DNA of 64,000 bases from Tenacibaculum caenipelagi. Lineage in GTDB: Bacteria > Bacteroidota > Bacteroidia > Flavobacteriales > Flavobacteriaceae. Each line of letters starts with the position of its first letter. Position 1 is the stretch's first letter. The translations under genes were made by a program, and so were the position numbers. Below the pieces are notes generated by a model, which saw nothing but the letters and a program-made list of their open reading frames with translations, did no database searches and was not told the origin of the DNA. This document shows positions 1 through 7,534 of the stretch, in pieces. The DNA lies in NCBI RefSeq assembly GCF_004363005.1, contig NZ_SNYH01000004.1, forward strand, positions 62,001-126,000. The letters are read 5' to 3'.

Positions 1-32
1 GCTTATTAATTTTGTTATAAATTATTACTACA

Positions 33-788
33 ATGGATACAAGATACAGTAGAAATAGAATATATGTAAAACCAGAAGAACAAGAATTTATTAAAAATTA
101 CCCTGTTTTATTAGGTGGCTCTGGAATTGGTAGTGTTATTGCAGAATGTGCTTTGCGTTTTGGCTTTGAAAATATAACTATTATAGATGGTGATTATGTT
201 GAGAAAACAAATTTGAATAGACAAAATTACATAGAAGATGATATTAATATAGGTAAGGTTGAAGCAATTAAAAAAAGATTATTATCTATAAATAAAGAAG
301 CTAAAATTAATGTATATAATAGTTTTTTAACTATAGAAAACATAGAAGAATACATTCTTAATCATAAGGTAGCTATTAATGCATTAGATTTTACCTCTGA
401 TGTTCCATTGATTTTTGATGAGATTTGCCAACAAAATAATATACCTGTATTACACCCATATAATTTAGGTTGGGGAGGTTTAGTAACTGTAATATCTCCT
501 AAGGGGCTATCGTTAAAAGCTATTGCAAAAAACGGACAGCAAATTAATGAACTTCGAGTAGTTGAATACATTTCTAGCTACATGAAGTTTTGGGGAGTAC
601 CACAGTTGTGGATAGATGAAGTGTTACATGAATACTTAAATGAAAAAGAGAAAATATCTCCTCCACAATTAGCTATTGGCTCTTGGATGGTTGCTAGTAT
701 GTGTACACATCTTCTTTTTAAAATTGCAACAGGTAAAGAGTATAAAAGATTTCCAGAATTTTATTTTTCCTCTATTAATACCGATTAG
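33..788 (+). CDS. ThiF/MoeB/HesA-family E1-like adenylyltransferase
   Basis: This 251-residue protein resembles E1-like enzymes that adenylate a C-terminal carboxylate using ATP. A Rossmann nucleotide loop GGSGIGS is seen at residues 28-34, followed by the DGDYVE strand and the family NLNRQ motif near residue 60, and an ALDFTSD segment where E1 enzymes carry the metal-binding Asp. The two CxxC zinc pairs of MoeB and ThiF are absent, so it belongs to a zinc-less subgroup. Its stop codon overlaps the stop of the convergent regulator by 4 bases. Only 32 bases precede the ATG in this window, so operon partners to the left cannot be seen. In other clusters such enzymes modify peptides or sulfur carriers. 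Its substrate here is unknown and a link to the peptide locus downstream is only inference. Confidence 0.75.
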   Translation: MDTRYSRNRIYVKPEEQEFIKNYPVLLGGSGIGSVIAECALRFGFENITIIDGDYVEKTNLNRQNYIEDDINIGKVEAIKKRLLSINKEAKINVYNSFLTIENIEEYILNHKVAINALDFTSDVPLIFDEICQQNNIPVLHPYNLGWGGLVTVISPKGLSLKAIAKNGQQINELRVVEYISSYMKFWGVPQLWIDEVLHEYLNEKEKISPPQLAIGSWMVASMCTHLLFKIATGKEYKRFPEFYFSSINTD

Positions 789-1543
789 ATTAATTTATTG
801 TTGGTAGCATATACAATGGCTTCTGAGATATTGGTAACTCCCAATTTTTCAAATAATTTTCTTCTATGAAATTTAACTGTATCTGGAGATACATACATGG
901 GTTTAGCCATTTCGTTAATAGTATATCCTCTCACAGAAAGTCTTAAAATTTCCTTTTCTCTGTTAGAGAGCTGAATTTTCTCTTCTGTTTTCCAAAAATT
1001 GCCTTTTAAATCATATTTGAAAATTTTATTTTCTCCTTTTTTGTATATCCTAATGTTTCCAGAATTTTGTTCATTAGAAAGAGAAATAATACAAATAGCT
1101 TTCCATATTTTTCCTTCATCAGTTAAAAAAATAGGAGTTAGTTTCTGATTAATTAATAACGCTTTACCTTCTTGATTTTTTAAATGAAAATCATAAGAAA
1201 TGGAGTGATATATCCTTTCTTCTAGTGGTATTTCTTTATAAAAATCAAACCCAATTGTATTTATTTTAAGTAATAATTCTACATCTTCAGGAATAACATA
1301 GTTAAAGTAGAAAAGATATCCCATTTCTTTTACTTCTTCAGCAGTGTGCCCACAGAGGAAAAGAGGGTTTTCAGAAACATATTCAAATCCTTTTTTTTGA
1401 TAGTCTATCACATAAATACTTTTGTAGGTAGTTCTAGCGAAGGCTTTAATTGTTTCTAAATAATTAGCTGTTTGCTTACGTTCGTTTTCAGATACGTTGG
1501 TCACGGTATTTCGTGATGTAAAAAAATCATGAATATTACTCAT
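785..1543 (-). CDS. LuxR-type (GerE HTH) transcriptional regulator with PAS-like sensor region
   Basis: The C-terminal 60 residues form a LuxR/GerE helix-turn-helix: LSNREKEILRL, then a stretch with SPDTVKFHRRKLFEKLGV, the usual recognition-helix signature. The preceding 180 residues look like a PAS-like sensor fold (SIYVIDYQKKGFEYVSENP, then VIPEDVELL), not an acyl-homoserine-lactone binding domain or a phosphorylated receiver. A longer reading from a TTG at 1567 is possible, but the ATG at 1543 (MSNIHDFF) is preferred. The gene is divergent from the acyltransferase at 1700 across about 156 bases and convergent with the ThiF-like gene. By position it probably controls the acyltransferase and perhaps the peptide genes downstream. 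The ligand is unknown. Confidence 0.8.
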   Translation of the reverse strand: MSNIHDFFTSRNTVTNVSENERKQTANYLETIKAFARTTYKSIYVIDYQKKGFEYVSENPLFLCGHTAEEVKEMGYLFYFNYVIPEDVELLLKINTIGFDFYKEIPLEERIYHSISYDFHLKNQEGKALLINQKLTPIFLTDEGKIWKAICIISLSNEQNSGNIRIYKKGENKIFKYDLKGNFWKTEEKIQLSNREKEILRLSVRGYTINEMAKPMYVSPDTVKFHRRKLFEKLGVTNISEAIVYATNNKLI

Positions 1544-1673
1544 AGTTTCGAAGGGACTTATGCCCAAAAGAAGTGAAAAAATACATACAAAACAATTTTT
1601 CTTCTCCTTTTTTTAATTAACAGAGCATAAATATTCTACTAATTAGTGTAGTGCTTTGAAAGTGCTAACTAGA

Positions 1674-1681
1674 TAGTTTTG
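1674..1681 (+). promoter_or_regulatory. candidate TAnnTTTG (-7) promoter box for the acyltransferase gene
   Basis: TAGTTTTG matches the Bacteroidetes -7 consensus TAnnTTTG and lies 18 bases before the ATG at 1700. A TTTG sits at 1655-1658, a somewhat short spacing for the -33 element. It supports transcription starting close to the acyltransferase start codon. The assignment is tentative. Confidence 0.35.
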
Positions 1682-1699
1682 AGATCAAAATATTATACT

Positions 1700-2350
1700 A
1701 TGATACTTATAAAAAATTATTTAGAAAGATTGACTACAAACGAAGTATATAATTTATCAAAGTTTATAGTTGAAGAAAATTTTAATCATCACACAAAAAA
1801 AGATGATTTTGAAAGCTTAAAAAAAGATATTTTATCTGTCTATGAGGAAGAAATTGAATATATACAAAATTCCAAAATATTTGTTAGTAGAGATGATTTA
1901 GGAAAAATTACTGGGGCTATTAGGGTTTTAAGATGGAACTATATAAACAAACTACCAATACAAAGTTTGTTTGGAATAAATCCGTTACTAACTATTGAGG
2001 ATAAGTCTTTTAATGATATCTGGCATATTGGTAGGTTTGCTATTAAAAAAGGAATAAAAGATGTCAATCTGTTTAAAAAATTAATGGTTTGTGCGATTTC
2101 TCCTGTATGCAGTCATATTGAAAATATTGCTTTTGCAGAATGTGATAGTAAATTATTAAGAGTTATGTCTTTATTAGGGATAAAAGCTAAAGTAGTGGGT
2201 AAGTCAATTAATTACTTGGGTTCTGAAACTGTTCCTGTAAGCTTTTCTTATACAGGTCTTATAGGGTTTTATGAAGAGAATAAACATTTGGTGTCTAACC
2301 AAGAACTTCTTGAAGAAACAGTTTTTAGCAAAAACTACACTTTTGTGTAG
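1700..2350 (+). CDS. GNAT-fold acyltransferase, autoinducer-synthase (LuxI)-like
   Basis: The 216-residue protein has the layout of LuxI/FeeM-type acyltransferases: a strand-turn ITGAIRVLRW near residue 85, a following IWHIGRFAIKKG block (LuxI proteins have a comparable E..RF segment), and a C-terminal LLGIKAKVVG-type block where LuxI enzymes close the acyl pocket. The LuxI Glu before RF is His here, so homoserine-lactone synthesis cannot be assumed. A TTG start at 1679 would add seven residues, but ATG at 1700 is favoured. It is divergent from a LuxR-type regulator, which suggests a signal-and-response pair. Alternatives are an N-acyl amino acid synthase or another GNAT acyltransferase. The fold call is fairly secure and the reaction is not. 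Confidence 0.5.
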   Translation: MILIKNYLERLTTNEVYNLSKFIVEENFNHHTKKDDFESLKKDILSVYEEEIEYIQNSKIFVSRDDLGKITGAIRVLRWNYINKLPIQSLFGINPLLTIEDKSFNDIWHIGRFAIKKGIKDVNLFKKLMVCAISPVCSHIENIAFAECDSKLLRVMSLLGIKAKVVGKSINYLGSETVPVSFSYTGLIGFYEENKHLVSNQELLEETVFSKNYTFV

Positions 2351-2401
2351 TAGAAGTATAACCATAAGAAAATAGATTTACGATTCGAAAATTAAAACTA
2401 T

Positions 2402-4894
2402 ATGAACCTATCAAGAACTATTCTTGTTCTTTTACTTTTTTCTTATTCCTCCTATTCACAAATAGAGTTAAAAGATGTTGAAAGGAATTCTTCAAATGCT
2501 ACAATAGAGTTAAAAGGCGTTGCAAGGAATTCTTCAAATACTACAATAGAGTTAAAAGGTGTTGTAAGAAATTCTTCAAATGTCGCAATAGAATTTGCTA
2601 ATGTTGTCTTAACTAATCAAAAAAATGAAATTGTTAAAGGAACAATTACTAATGAAAGTGGAAGATTTAGTTTATCGGTAAAAGGAGGAGGTTATAAATT
2701 ATCAATTAGTTTTTTAGGATATAAAGATTGGTTAAAAGAAATTTCAATAGATAATGGTTATGATTTTGGTGTTATAATTCTTGAAGAGAGTAAGGATAAC
2801 TTGGATGAAGTTGTTGTAACAGCTAAGAAACCTGTAATTAAAAGAAAAATAGATAGGATAGAATTTAATGTAAATAATACAATTCTTTCAGAAGGAAATG
2901 CCTGGGAGGTGTTGAATAAAACGCCAGGAGTAATAGCCTCGTCATTAGGGGCTTTGCAGGTTTTTGGTAAATCTGGTGTTTTAGTAATGATTGATGAGCG
3001 TCCAGTACAACTTTCATTAGATGAACTGAAAAATATGTTGGAAGGGATGTCTGCTAGTGAGATTAATTTAATAGAAGTTATTACAAATCCACCTGCTAAA
3101 TATGATGCTGAAGGAAATGCTATAATAAATATTTCTTTAAAAAGGAAAAAAACGGCAGGGTACAACGGAGAAGTTTTTTCAAGATATACACAAGGAATAT
3201 TCCCAAAATTAAGCAATGGAGCAAATATTGTTTATAGGAATAATAAAGTCAATATTTCTGCAAATTACAGTTTAGGAAAAGGGAAAAGTAATGTGAAAGA
3301 AAATAGTGATATTAATTTTTTAAATTCAACAACTAATACGACTTCTTTTTGGAAAGAGAACTCTGATAGAAATACAGAATATACCACTCATAACTTTAGA
3401 ACATTATTAGATTATCAGTTATCTGAAAAAAGTGTATTGGGAATTAAAATAGATGGTAATCTTGTTCCTCGTAGAGAAACAATTAATAAAACAAGAACAG
3501 ATGTTTTTGATGATCAGAAAGATTTAGAGTCTTTTTTTATTAATAATAATAACTCAGATAGTGATACCGAAAACATTTCTTATAACGTAAACTTTAATCA
3601 AAAGTTTAAAAGGAAAGGACGTTCATTAGCTTTTAATTTCGATTATATAGATTATGAAACAAAAGGAGAACAAGGAGTTAATACAGATTTTTATAAACCA
3701 GATAATAGCTTTGATAGAAATGAATATTTCATTTCTGATAACGAGCAAAATATTGATATATATACGTCAAAGTTAGATTATATAGAGCCTATTGATTCTA
3801 CTTCTAATTTAGAAACTGGTTTTAAGTTTAATTCGATAAAAACAGATAATAATTTAATTTATTTTAATAGAGATGCTCAAGGTAATTTAGTATTCGATAG
3901 TACTAGAAGTAACCAGTTTATATATGATGAGAATACTTATGCTGCTTATTTGTCTTATGATAAAGATTTTGATCGTTTTTCTGTTAAAGTAGGTTTAAGA
4001 GGGGAGTATACTAAAACAAAAGGTAATTCTGTAACATTAAATCAGATTACAAATAATAATTATTTTGAGTTATTTCCTTCTGCATTTTTTCAATATAAAC
4101 TAAAAAATAAAAATTCGTTAGGAATATCTTATAGTAGAAGGATTAAAAGACCAAAGTTTAAATTATTAAATCCTTTTCAGTTTTTTACTAGCCCTTACAG
4201 TTCTATAGAAGGAAGTCCTTTTTTACAACCATCTTTTTCTGATAATATAGATATAACTTATAGCTTAAAGAATAAATATTTCTTAACAGGTTATTTTAGT
4301 TATACAAAAAATCCTTTCACTCAATTATCTATTCAAGATAATGAAACACGTGTTTTTAAATACAAAGCAGTGAATTTAAATAGTAATGTAGCTTTAGGAC
4401 TAGTGTTCTCTACTTCATTTAATGTGTTTAGTTTTTGGGGTGTGTATTTCGATATGAATTTATATAATGAAATTTATGAGTTTATAGATATAGATGGTAG
4501 TCAATTAATAAGGAATCAGAGGTTTAATATAGACCCTTATTTATGGAATGAGTTTCAGGTTTCTAGAGAACATAATTTATCACTTGAACTTACAGCTAGA
4601 TATTTTTCACCAAAAGTTCAAGGAGGATTTGATATTAAAGAGATGGGAGAAGTGTCAATAGGAGTGAAGAAAAAGCTTTTTAAAAATAAAGCAACTTTGT
4701 CAATGTATATAGTTGATGTTTTTGATACAAATAAGTACACTTTAGAATCTAAATATGCTATGCAAAACCACATTTTTAGAGAAAATCCAGAAAATCAATA
4801 TGTAAGATTTTCTTTGTCTTACAGGTTTGGAAACTCTAAGAATAAAAAGAAAGCAAAGAAAGAACGTAAATCTGAAGAGAAAAAAAGATTATAA
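2402..4894 (+). CDS. outer-membrane beta-barrel protein, TonB-receptor-like (PF14905 type)
   Basis: A signal peptide (about 20 residues, ending SYS-Q) is followed by a carboxypeptidase-regulatory-like beta domain (roughly residues 50-130). Next is a plug-like segment beginning DEVVVTAKKP with the LNKTPGV motif, and then a beta-barrel to residue 830 ending in an aromatic-rich strand (YVRFSLSYRFG) and a basic Lys/Arg tail. This is the layout of the Bacteroidetes outer-membrane beta-barrel family that often accompanies peptide-export loci. The first 42 bases after the signal peptide occur three times in tandem. The gene lies 90 bases before the peptide precursor on the same strand, so a role in moving the peptide, or protecting the producer from it, is plausible but unproven. 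It could also be an unrelated uptake receptor. Confidence 0.75.
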   Translation: MNLSRTILVLLLFSYSSYSQIELKDVERNSSNATIELKGVARNSSNTTIELKGVVRNSSNVAIEFANVVLTNQKNEIVKGTITNESGRFSLSVKGGGYKLSISFLGYKDWLKEISIDNGYDFGVIILEESKDNLDEVVVTAKKPVIKRKIDRIEFNVNNTILSEGNAWEVLNKTPGVIASSLGALQVFGKSGVLVMIDERPVQLSLDELKNMLEGMSASEINLIEVITNPPAKYDAEGNAIINISLKRKKTAGYNGEVFSRYTQGIFPKLSNGANIVYRNNKVNISANYSLGKGKSNVKENSDINFLNSTTNTTSFWKENSDRNTEYTTHNFRTLLDYQLSEKSVLGIKIDGNLVPRRETINKTRTDVFDDQKDLESFFINNNNSDSDTENISYNVNFNQKFKRKGRSLAFNFDYIDYETKGEQGVNTDFYKPDNSFDRNEYFISDNEQNIDIYTSKLDYIEPIDSTSNLETGFKFNSIKTDNNLIYFNRDAQGNLVFDSTRSNQFIYDENTYAAYLSYDKDFDRFSVKVGLRGEYTKTKGNSVTLNQITNNNYFELFPSAFFQYKLKNKNSLGISYSRRIKRPKFKLLNPFQFFTSPYSSIEGSPFLQPSFSDNIDITYSLKNKYFLTGYFSYTKNPFTQLSIQDNETRVFKYKAVNLNSNVALGLVFSTSFNVFSFWGVYFDMNLYNEIYEFIDIDGSQLIRNQRFNIDPYLWNEFQVSREHNLSLELTARYFSPKVQGGFDIKEMGEVSIGVKKKLFKNKATLSMYIVDVFDTNKYTLESKYAMQNHIFRENPENQYVRFSLSYRFGNSKNKKKAKKERKSEEKKRL
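2462..2587 (+). repeat. three tandem 42-bp in-frame repeats
   Basis: Three consecutive 42-bp units encode IELKDVERNSSNAT, IELKGVARNSSNTT and IELKGVVRNSSNVA. They begin at the first residue after the predicted signal peptide. The third copy is the natural first strand of the carboxypeptidase-regulatory-like domain, so the first two look like duplications that lengthen the mature N-terminus. The copies differ by several bases, so the expansion is not brand new. Confidence 0.85.
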
Positions 4895-4984
4895 AAATTT
4901 ATTTATCGATAAATGATATCCAAATAGCCTATTATGATGTAAAACTAACTAGGGGAAAATTAATTAACAAAACAATTTAAAATT

Positions 4985-5170
4985 ATGAAAATCAAATTTT
5001 CACAAAAAGATCGCGAAGCATTAGCAAAATCAATGACTTCATTCGAAAATGAAAAATTAGTAGATGCTTTAGACGTAGTAGGAGCAGGTCAAACAGATGA
5101 TACAGCATGGTCTAGATCATCATGGTCAAGAAGTTCAGCTGAACTTGAGCCTGTAATACTTACTAAATAA
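4985..5170 (+). CDS. RiPP precursor peptide with WSRSS repeats
   Basis: This 61-residue peptide starts with a charged, helix-prone leader (residues 1-30) and has VVGAG at residues 31-35, resembling a double-glycine-type cleavage site with Leu29 at a suitable -7 position if cleavage follows Gly35. The predicted core has Trp42-Ser-Arg-Ser-Ser and Trp47-Ser-Arg-Ser-Ser in tandem and an acidic C-terminal tail ending VILTK. There is no cysteine, which excludes lanthionine or sactionine chemistry. The adjacent radical SAM/SPASM gene and C39 exporter support a modified exported peptide. Trp-x-x is the substrate pattern of cyclophane-forming radical SAM enzymes, and W-S-R resembles the W-S-K ring site of darobactin. 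Two Trp-Arg crosslinks are therefore the leading prediction. The hairpin after the gene would favour precursor over enzyme transcripts. Confidence 0.85.
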   Translation: MKIKFSQKDREALAKSMTSFENEKLVDALDVVGAGQTDDTAWSRSSWSRSSAELEPVILTK

Positions 5171-5187
5171 GATTTATCTAAAAAAAT

Positions 5188-5213
5188 ATTGGGGTGGTTT
5201 AAATCGCCCCAAT
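5188..5213 (+). terminator. attenuator-like hairpin between precursor and radical SAM gene
   Basis: ATTGGGGTG pairs with CGCCCCAAT (one G-U pair) around an eight-base loop. It is followed by an A/T-rich run rather than a clean T tract. The position is typical for partial termination or for 3'-end protection of the precursor mRNA. Confidence 0.6.
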
Positions 5214-5231
5214 ATAATTAAACAGGAAAAC

Positions 5232-6425
5232 ATGGAATTAATAGAAGCAACTTTAAAATGTAGGTATGCTATTTTAAAAATAGCTAGTAGATGTAATTTG
5301 AATTGCACCTATTGTTATGTATATAACAAAGGAGATAAATCTTACCTGTTACAACCTAAAAAAATGTCAACAGAAATTATTGATGCTTTTATTAATAAAG
5401 CCAAAGAGCATTGTGTATTGCATAAAAGTAAAGCGTTTACTTTTATCTTTCATGGTGGAGAACCTTTGCTGGCAGGAAAAGAGTTTTTTGAATACTTTGT
5501 TGAAAAAGTAGGTGTTAATTTCAGAGATATAGACACAGAAGCAAGATTCACTATTCAAACAAATGGAGTGCTATTAAGTGAAGAATGGTGTGAATTGTTT
5601 AATAAATTAAGAATAAGGATAGGTATTAGTATTGATGGACCAAAAGCTTATAATGATATAAATAGGATAGATCATTCTAATAAAGGTTCATTTGACAACA
5701 TAATAAAGGGAATTAATGTAGTTAAAAATTATGGAGGAATTCCACTTGGAATTTTATCTGTAGTAAATGTAGAAATTCCTCCTGAAGAGATGTATGACTT
5801 TTTAAAGGAGTTAGACGTTACATGGATGAACTTTCTTTTACCTGATGGGAATTATGATAACCCACCAGAAGGTTTAGGCTTAGATTACAGTGAAACTATA
5901 TATGCAGATTGGCTTATTAGTCTATTTGACATGTGGTTTGAAGATAATAGTAATCGTCTAGATATAGGAATGTTTAGAAGTCTTATTTACTTGGTTCTAG
6001 GTGTTGAGGTAGCAGCAGATGAGTTTGGTACTAGAACTACTGATGCATTAGTAATTGAAACTAATGGAGATATTGAATCTTTAGATGTTTTAAAAATATG
6101 TGGTGACGGCTTTACTAAGGGAGACGCAAATGTGAAAAATACATCTTTTGACGAAGCTTTGAATACACCTTTAGCAAGGTCATATCATTTGAGTCATAAG
6201 ATACTATCTAAAAAATGTCAAGATTGTGTAGTAAAAGATATTTGTGGAGGAGGTAATTTACCGCATCGATTCTCTAGTGAAAATAAATTTGATAACCCTA
6301 GTGTGTATTGTGCTAATTTATACAAATTGATTATACATATTCAAAATAAAATAATATCTAAACTACCTGAAAGTCTTGTTAAAGAATCAGGGATAAAAGA
6401 ACTAGAGTATAATAAAATAGAATAA
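5232..6425 (+). CDS. radical SAM/SPASM peptide maturase, cyclophane-forming type
   Basis: The CX3CX2C cluster motif is CNLNCTYC with Cys21, Cys25 and Cys28, followed by the SAM-binding FHGGEPLL near residue 77. The C-terminal SPASM-type region has KKCQDCVVKDICGGG, then an HRFS segment and DNPSVYC, a pattern characteristic of the FxsB/GrrM group of maturases that crosslink aromatic side chains to a residue two positions away (triceptides). The length of 397 residues is normal. The start is ATG, 19 bases after the attenuator hairpin, and the stop lies two bases before the next gene, so the two are translationally coupled. The likely substrate is the W-S-R repeats of the peptide encoded just upstream. 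Family membership is well supported, while ring chemistry is inference. Confidence 0.85.
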   Translation: MELIEATLKCRYAILKIASRCNLNCTYCYVYNKGDKSYLLQPKKMSTEIIDAFINKAKEHCVLHKSKAFTFIFHGGEPLLAGKEFFEYFVEKVGVNFRDIDTEARFTIQTNGVLLSEEWCELFNKLRIRIGISIDGPKAYNDINRIDHSNKGSFDNIIKGINVVKNYGGIPLGILSVVNVEIPPEEMYDFLKELDVTWMNFLLPDGNYDNPPEGLGLDYSETIYADWLISLFDMWFEDNSNRLDIGMFRSLIYLVLGVEVAADEFGTRTTDALVIETNGDIESLDVLKICGDGFTKGDANVKNTSFDEALNTPLARSYHLSHKILSKKCQDCVVKDICGGGNLPHRFSSENKFDNPSVYCANLYKLIIHIQNKIISKLPESLVKESGIKELEYNKIE

Positions 6426-6427
6426 TT

Positions 6428-7519
6428 ATGTTATTAAAAGAACAAAATATTGATATAAGATTGGCTGAAAAAGCTCTAATGTTTTATACAGATGAAGCTC
6501 AGGAGCTTAATGGTTTAATAAAAAATAATTTTTATAAATTGGTAGAGGTCGAATTTATAAAATTAATAGATAGATATCCAGATGTAAAGAGATATTTTAA
6601 TAATTTGTCAAATCTAGAGCAAAAAAGTTTAATAAAGGCACCAGAAGTTTTGAGTATGTTATTTGTGTCTGATGAAACTTTATCCAATATTAATATAAAT
6701 TATTTCTTATTAAGACTAATTGAAGCGGAGAGTGCAAAAAAGACAGGAGCATTTGATGTTGAAAAATTTGGAGAAAGTCTTTGGTCGGCCGACGGTTCCT
6801 TTATGATTTCGTATGATAGTGATACGGGAAGCTTCTCTACTTTTGAGCACCCTACTTTATCAAATACGGCAATACCACAAGATTTCTTTAGTCATTTTAA
6901 CTTAATAAACTCTAAAGATAAGGATCATTACAGTTCAGAAGGTTTAGAACCTATATTGTATTCTTTTGAAGAAGCTGATCTCGTAGCAGATAAAATGAAT
7001 AGGGTTTTTGATAAGCTAGATGAATGTTTTAAAAACTTTATTTATACGTATACAAACGTATTGATGTTGAAAAAAACTCGTAATGAAAAACTATTCACTT
7101 CTGGTACAGATTCAAGACATATTAATAGGGTAATAATAACAAATGCACATACAGTTGAAGATGAGGTGATAGCTGATGCGATGGTGCATGAGGCTATTCA
7201 TGGTACATTAACAATTATAGATATATTTAATGAATGGCAACCTAGCAGAAAAGTATCTAAAGCATTTGGGAGAAAAATTTATTCTCCATGGACTAATAAT
7301 TTATTAACAATAAGAAATTTAGTTCAAGCCATATATGTTTGGTATGGGTTGTATAATTTTTGGAAGACAAAACCAATAAATCTTAGTAAGAAATATGCTG
7401 AAGATAGGCTTGTTTTTATAGAAAATGGATTTAAAAAATTAGATATTAATCCATACGAGGATATTATTAATTCATTGACTTTTAGAGAATTAACTTTAAT
7501 TAAAAATAAATTCATATAA
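6428..7519 (+). CDS. HExxH-motif protein, alpha-ketoglutarate-type peptide beta-hydroxylase-like
   Basis: The 363-residue protein has HEAIH at residues 254-258, followed by YSPW and LVQAIYVWYGLYNFW. This order (HExxH, then Y-x-PW, then an aromatic helix) matches the HExxH domain that is found fused to or beside FxsB-type radical SAM enzymes and is annotated as a 2-oxoglutarate-dependent peptide beta-hydroxylase. There is no signal peptide or protease prodomain, so a cytoplasmic tailoring enzyme is favoured over a secreted metalloprotease. The N-terminal 200 residues are helical and resemble nothing I recognise. It sits two bases after the maturase and 15 bases before the exporter. An expected role is hydroxylation of a core residue, for example Arg or Ser. 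Some family members are reported as inactive extensions, but this one keeps both His and Glu. Confidence 0.7.
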   Translation: MLLKEQNIDIRLAEKALMFYTDEAQELNGLIKNNFYKLVEVEFIKLIDRYPDVKRYFNNLSNLEQKSLIKAPEVLSMLFVSDETLSNININYFLLRLIEAESAKKTGAFDVEKFGESLWSADGSFMISYDSDTGSFSTFEHPTLSNTAIPQDFFSHFNLINSKDKDHYSSEGLEPILYSFEEADLVADKMNRVFDKLDECFKNFIYTYTNVLMLKKTRNEKLFTSGTDSRHINRVIITNAHTVEDEVIADAMVHEAIHGTLTIIDIFNEWQPSRKVSKAFGRKIYSPWTNNLLTIRNLVQAIYVWYGLYNFWKTKPINLSKKYAEDRLVFIENGFKKLDINPYEDIINSLTFRELTLIKNKFI

Positions 7520-7534
7520 TTAGAAAAATAATTA

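Noticed and set aside
785..1543. Acyl-homoserine-lactone receptor
   Set aside because: There is no autoinducer-binding domain, only a PAS-like region before the HTH.
2758..3216. Minus-strand ORF inside the receptor gene
   Set aside because: It lies wholly inside a well-supported coding region and has no domain or initiation signal.
4985..5170. Lanthipeptide or sactipeptide precursor
   Set aside because: The peptide has no cysteine and no lanthionine synthetase is nearby.
6428..7519. HExxH metalloprotease
   Set aside because: The YSPW and aromatic helix after HExxH, the absence of a signal peptide and the adjacent maturase fit the peptide-hydroxylase group better.
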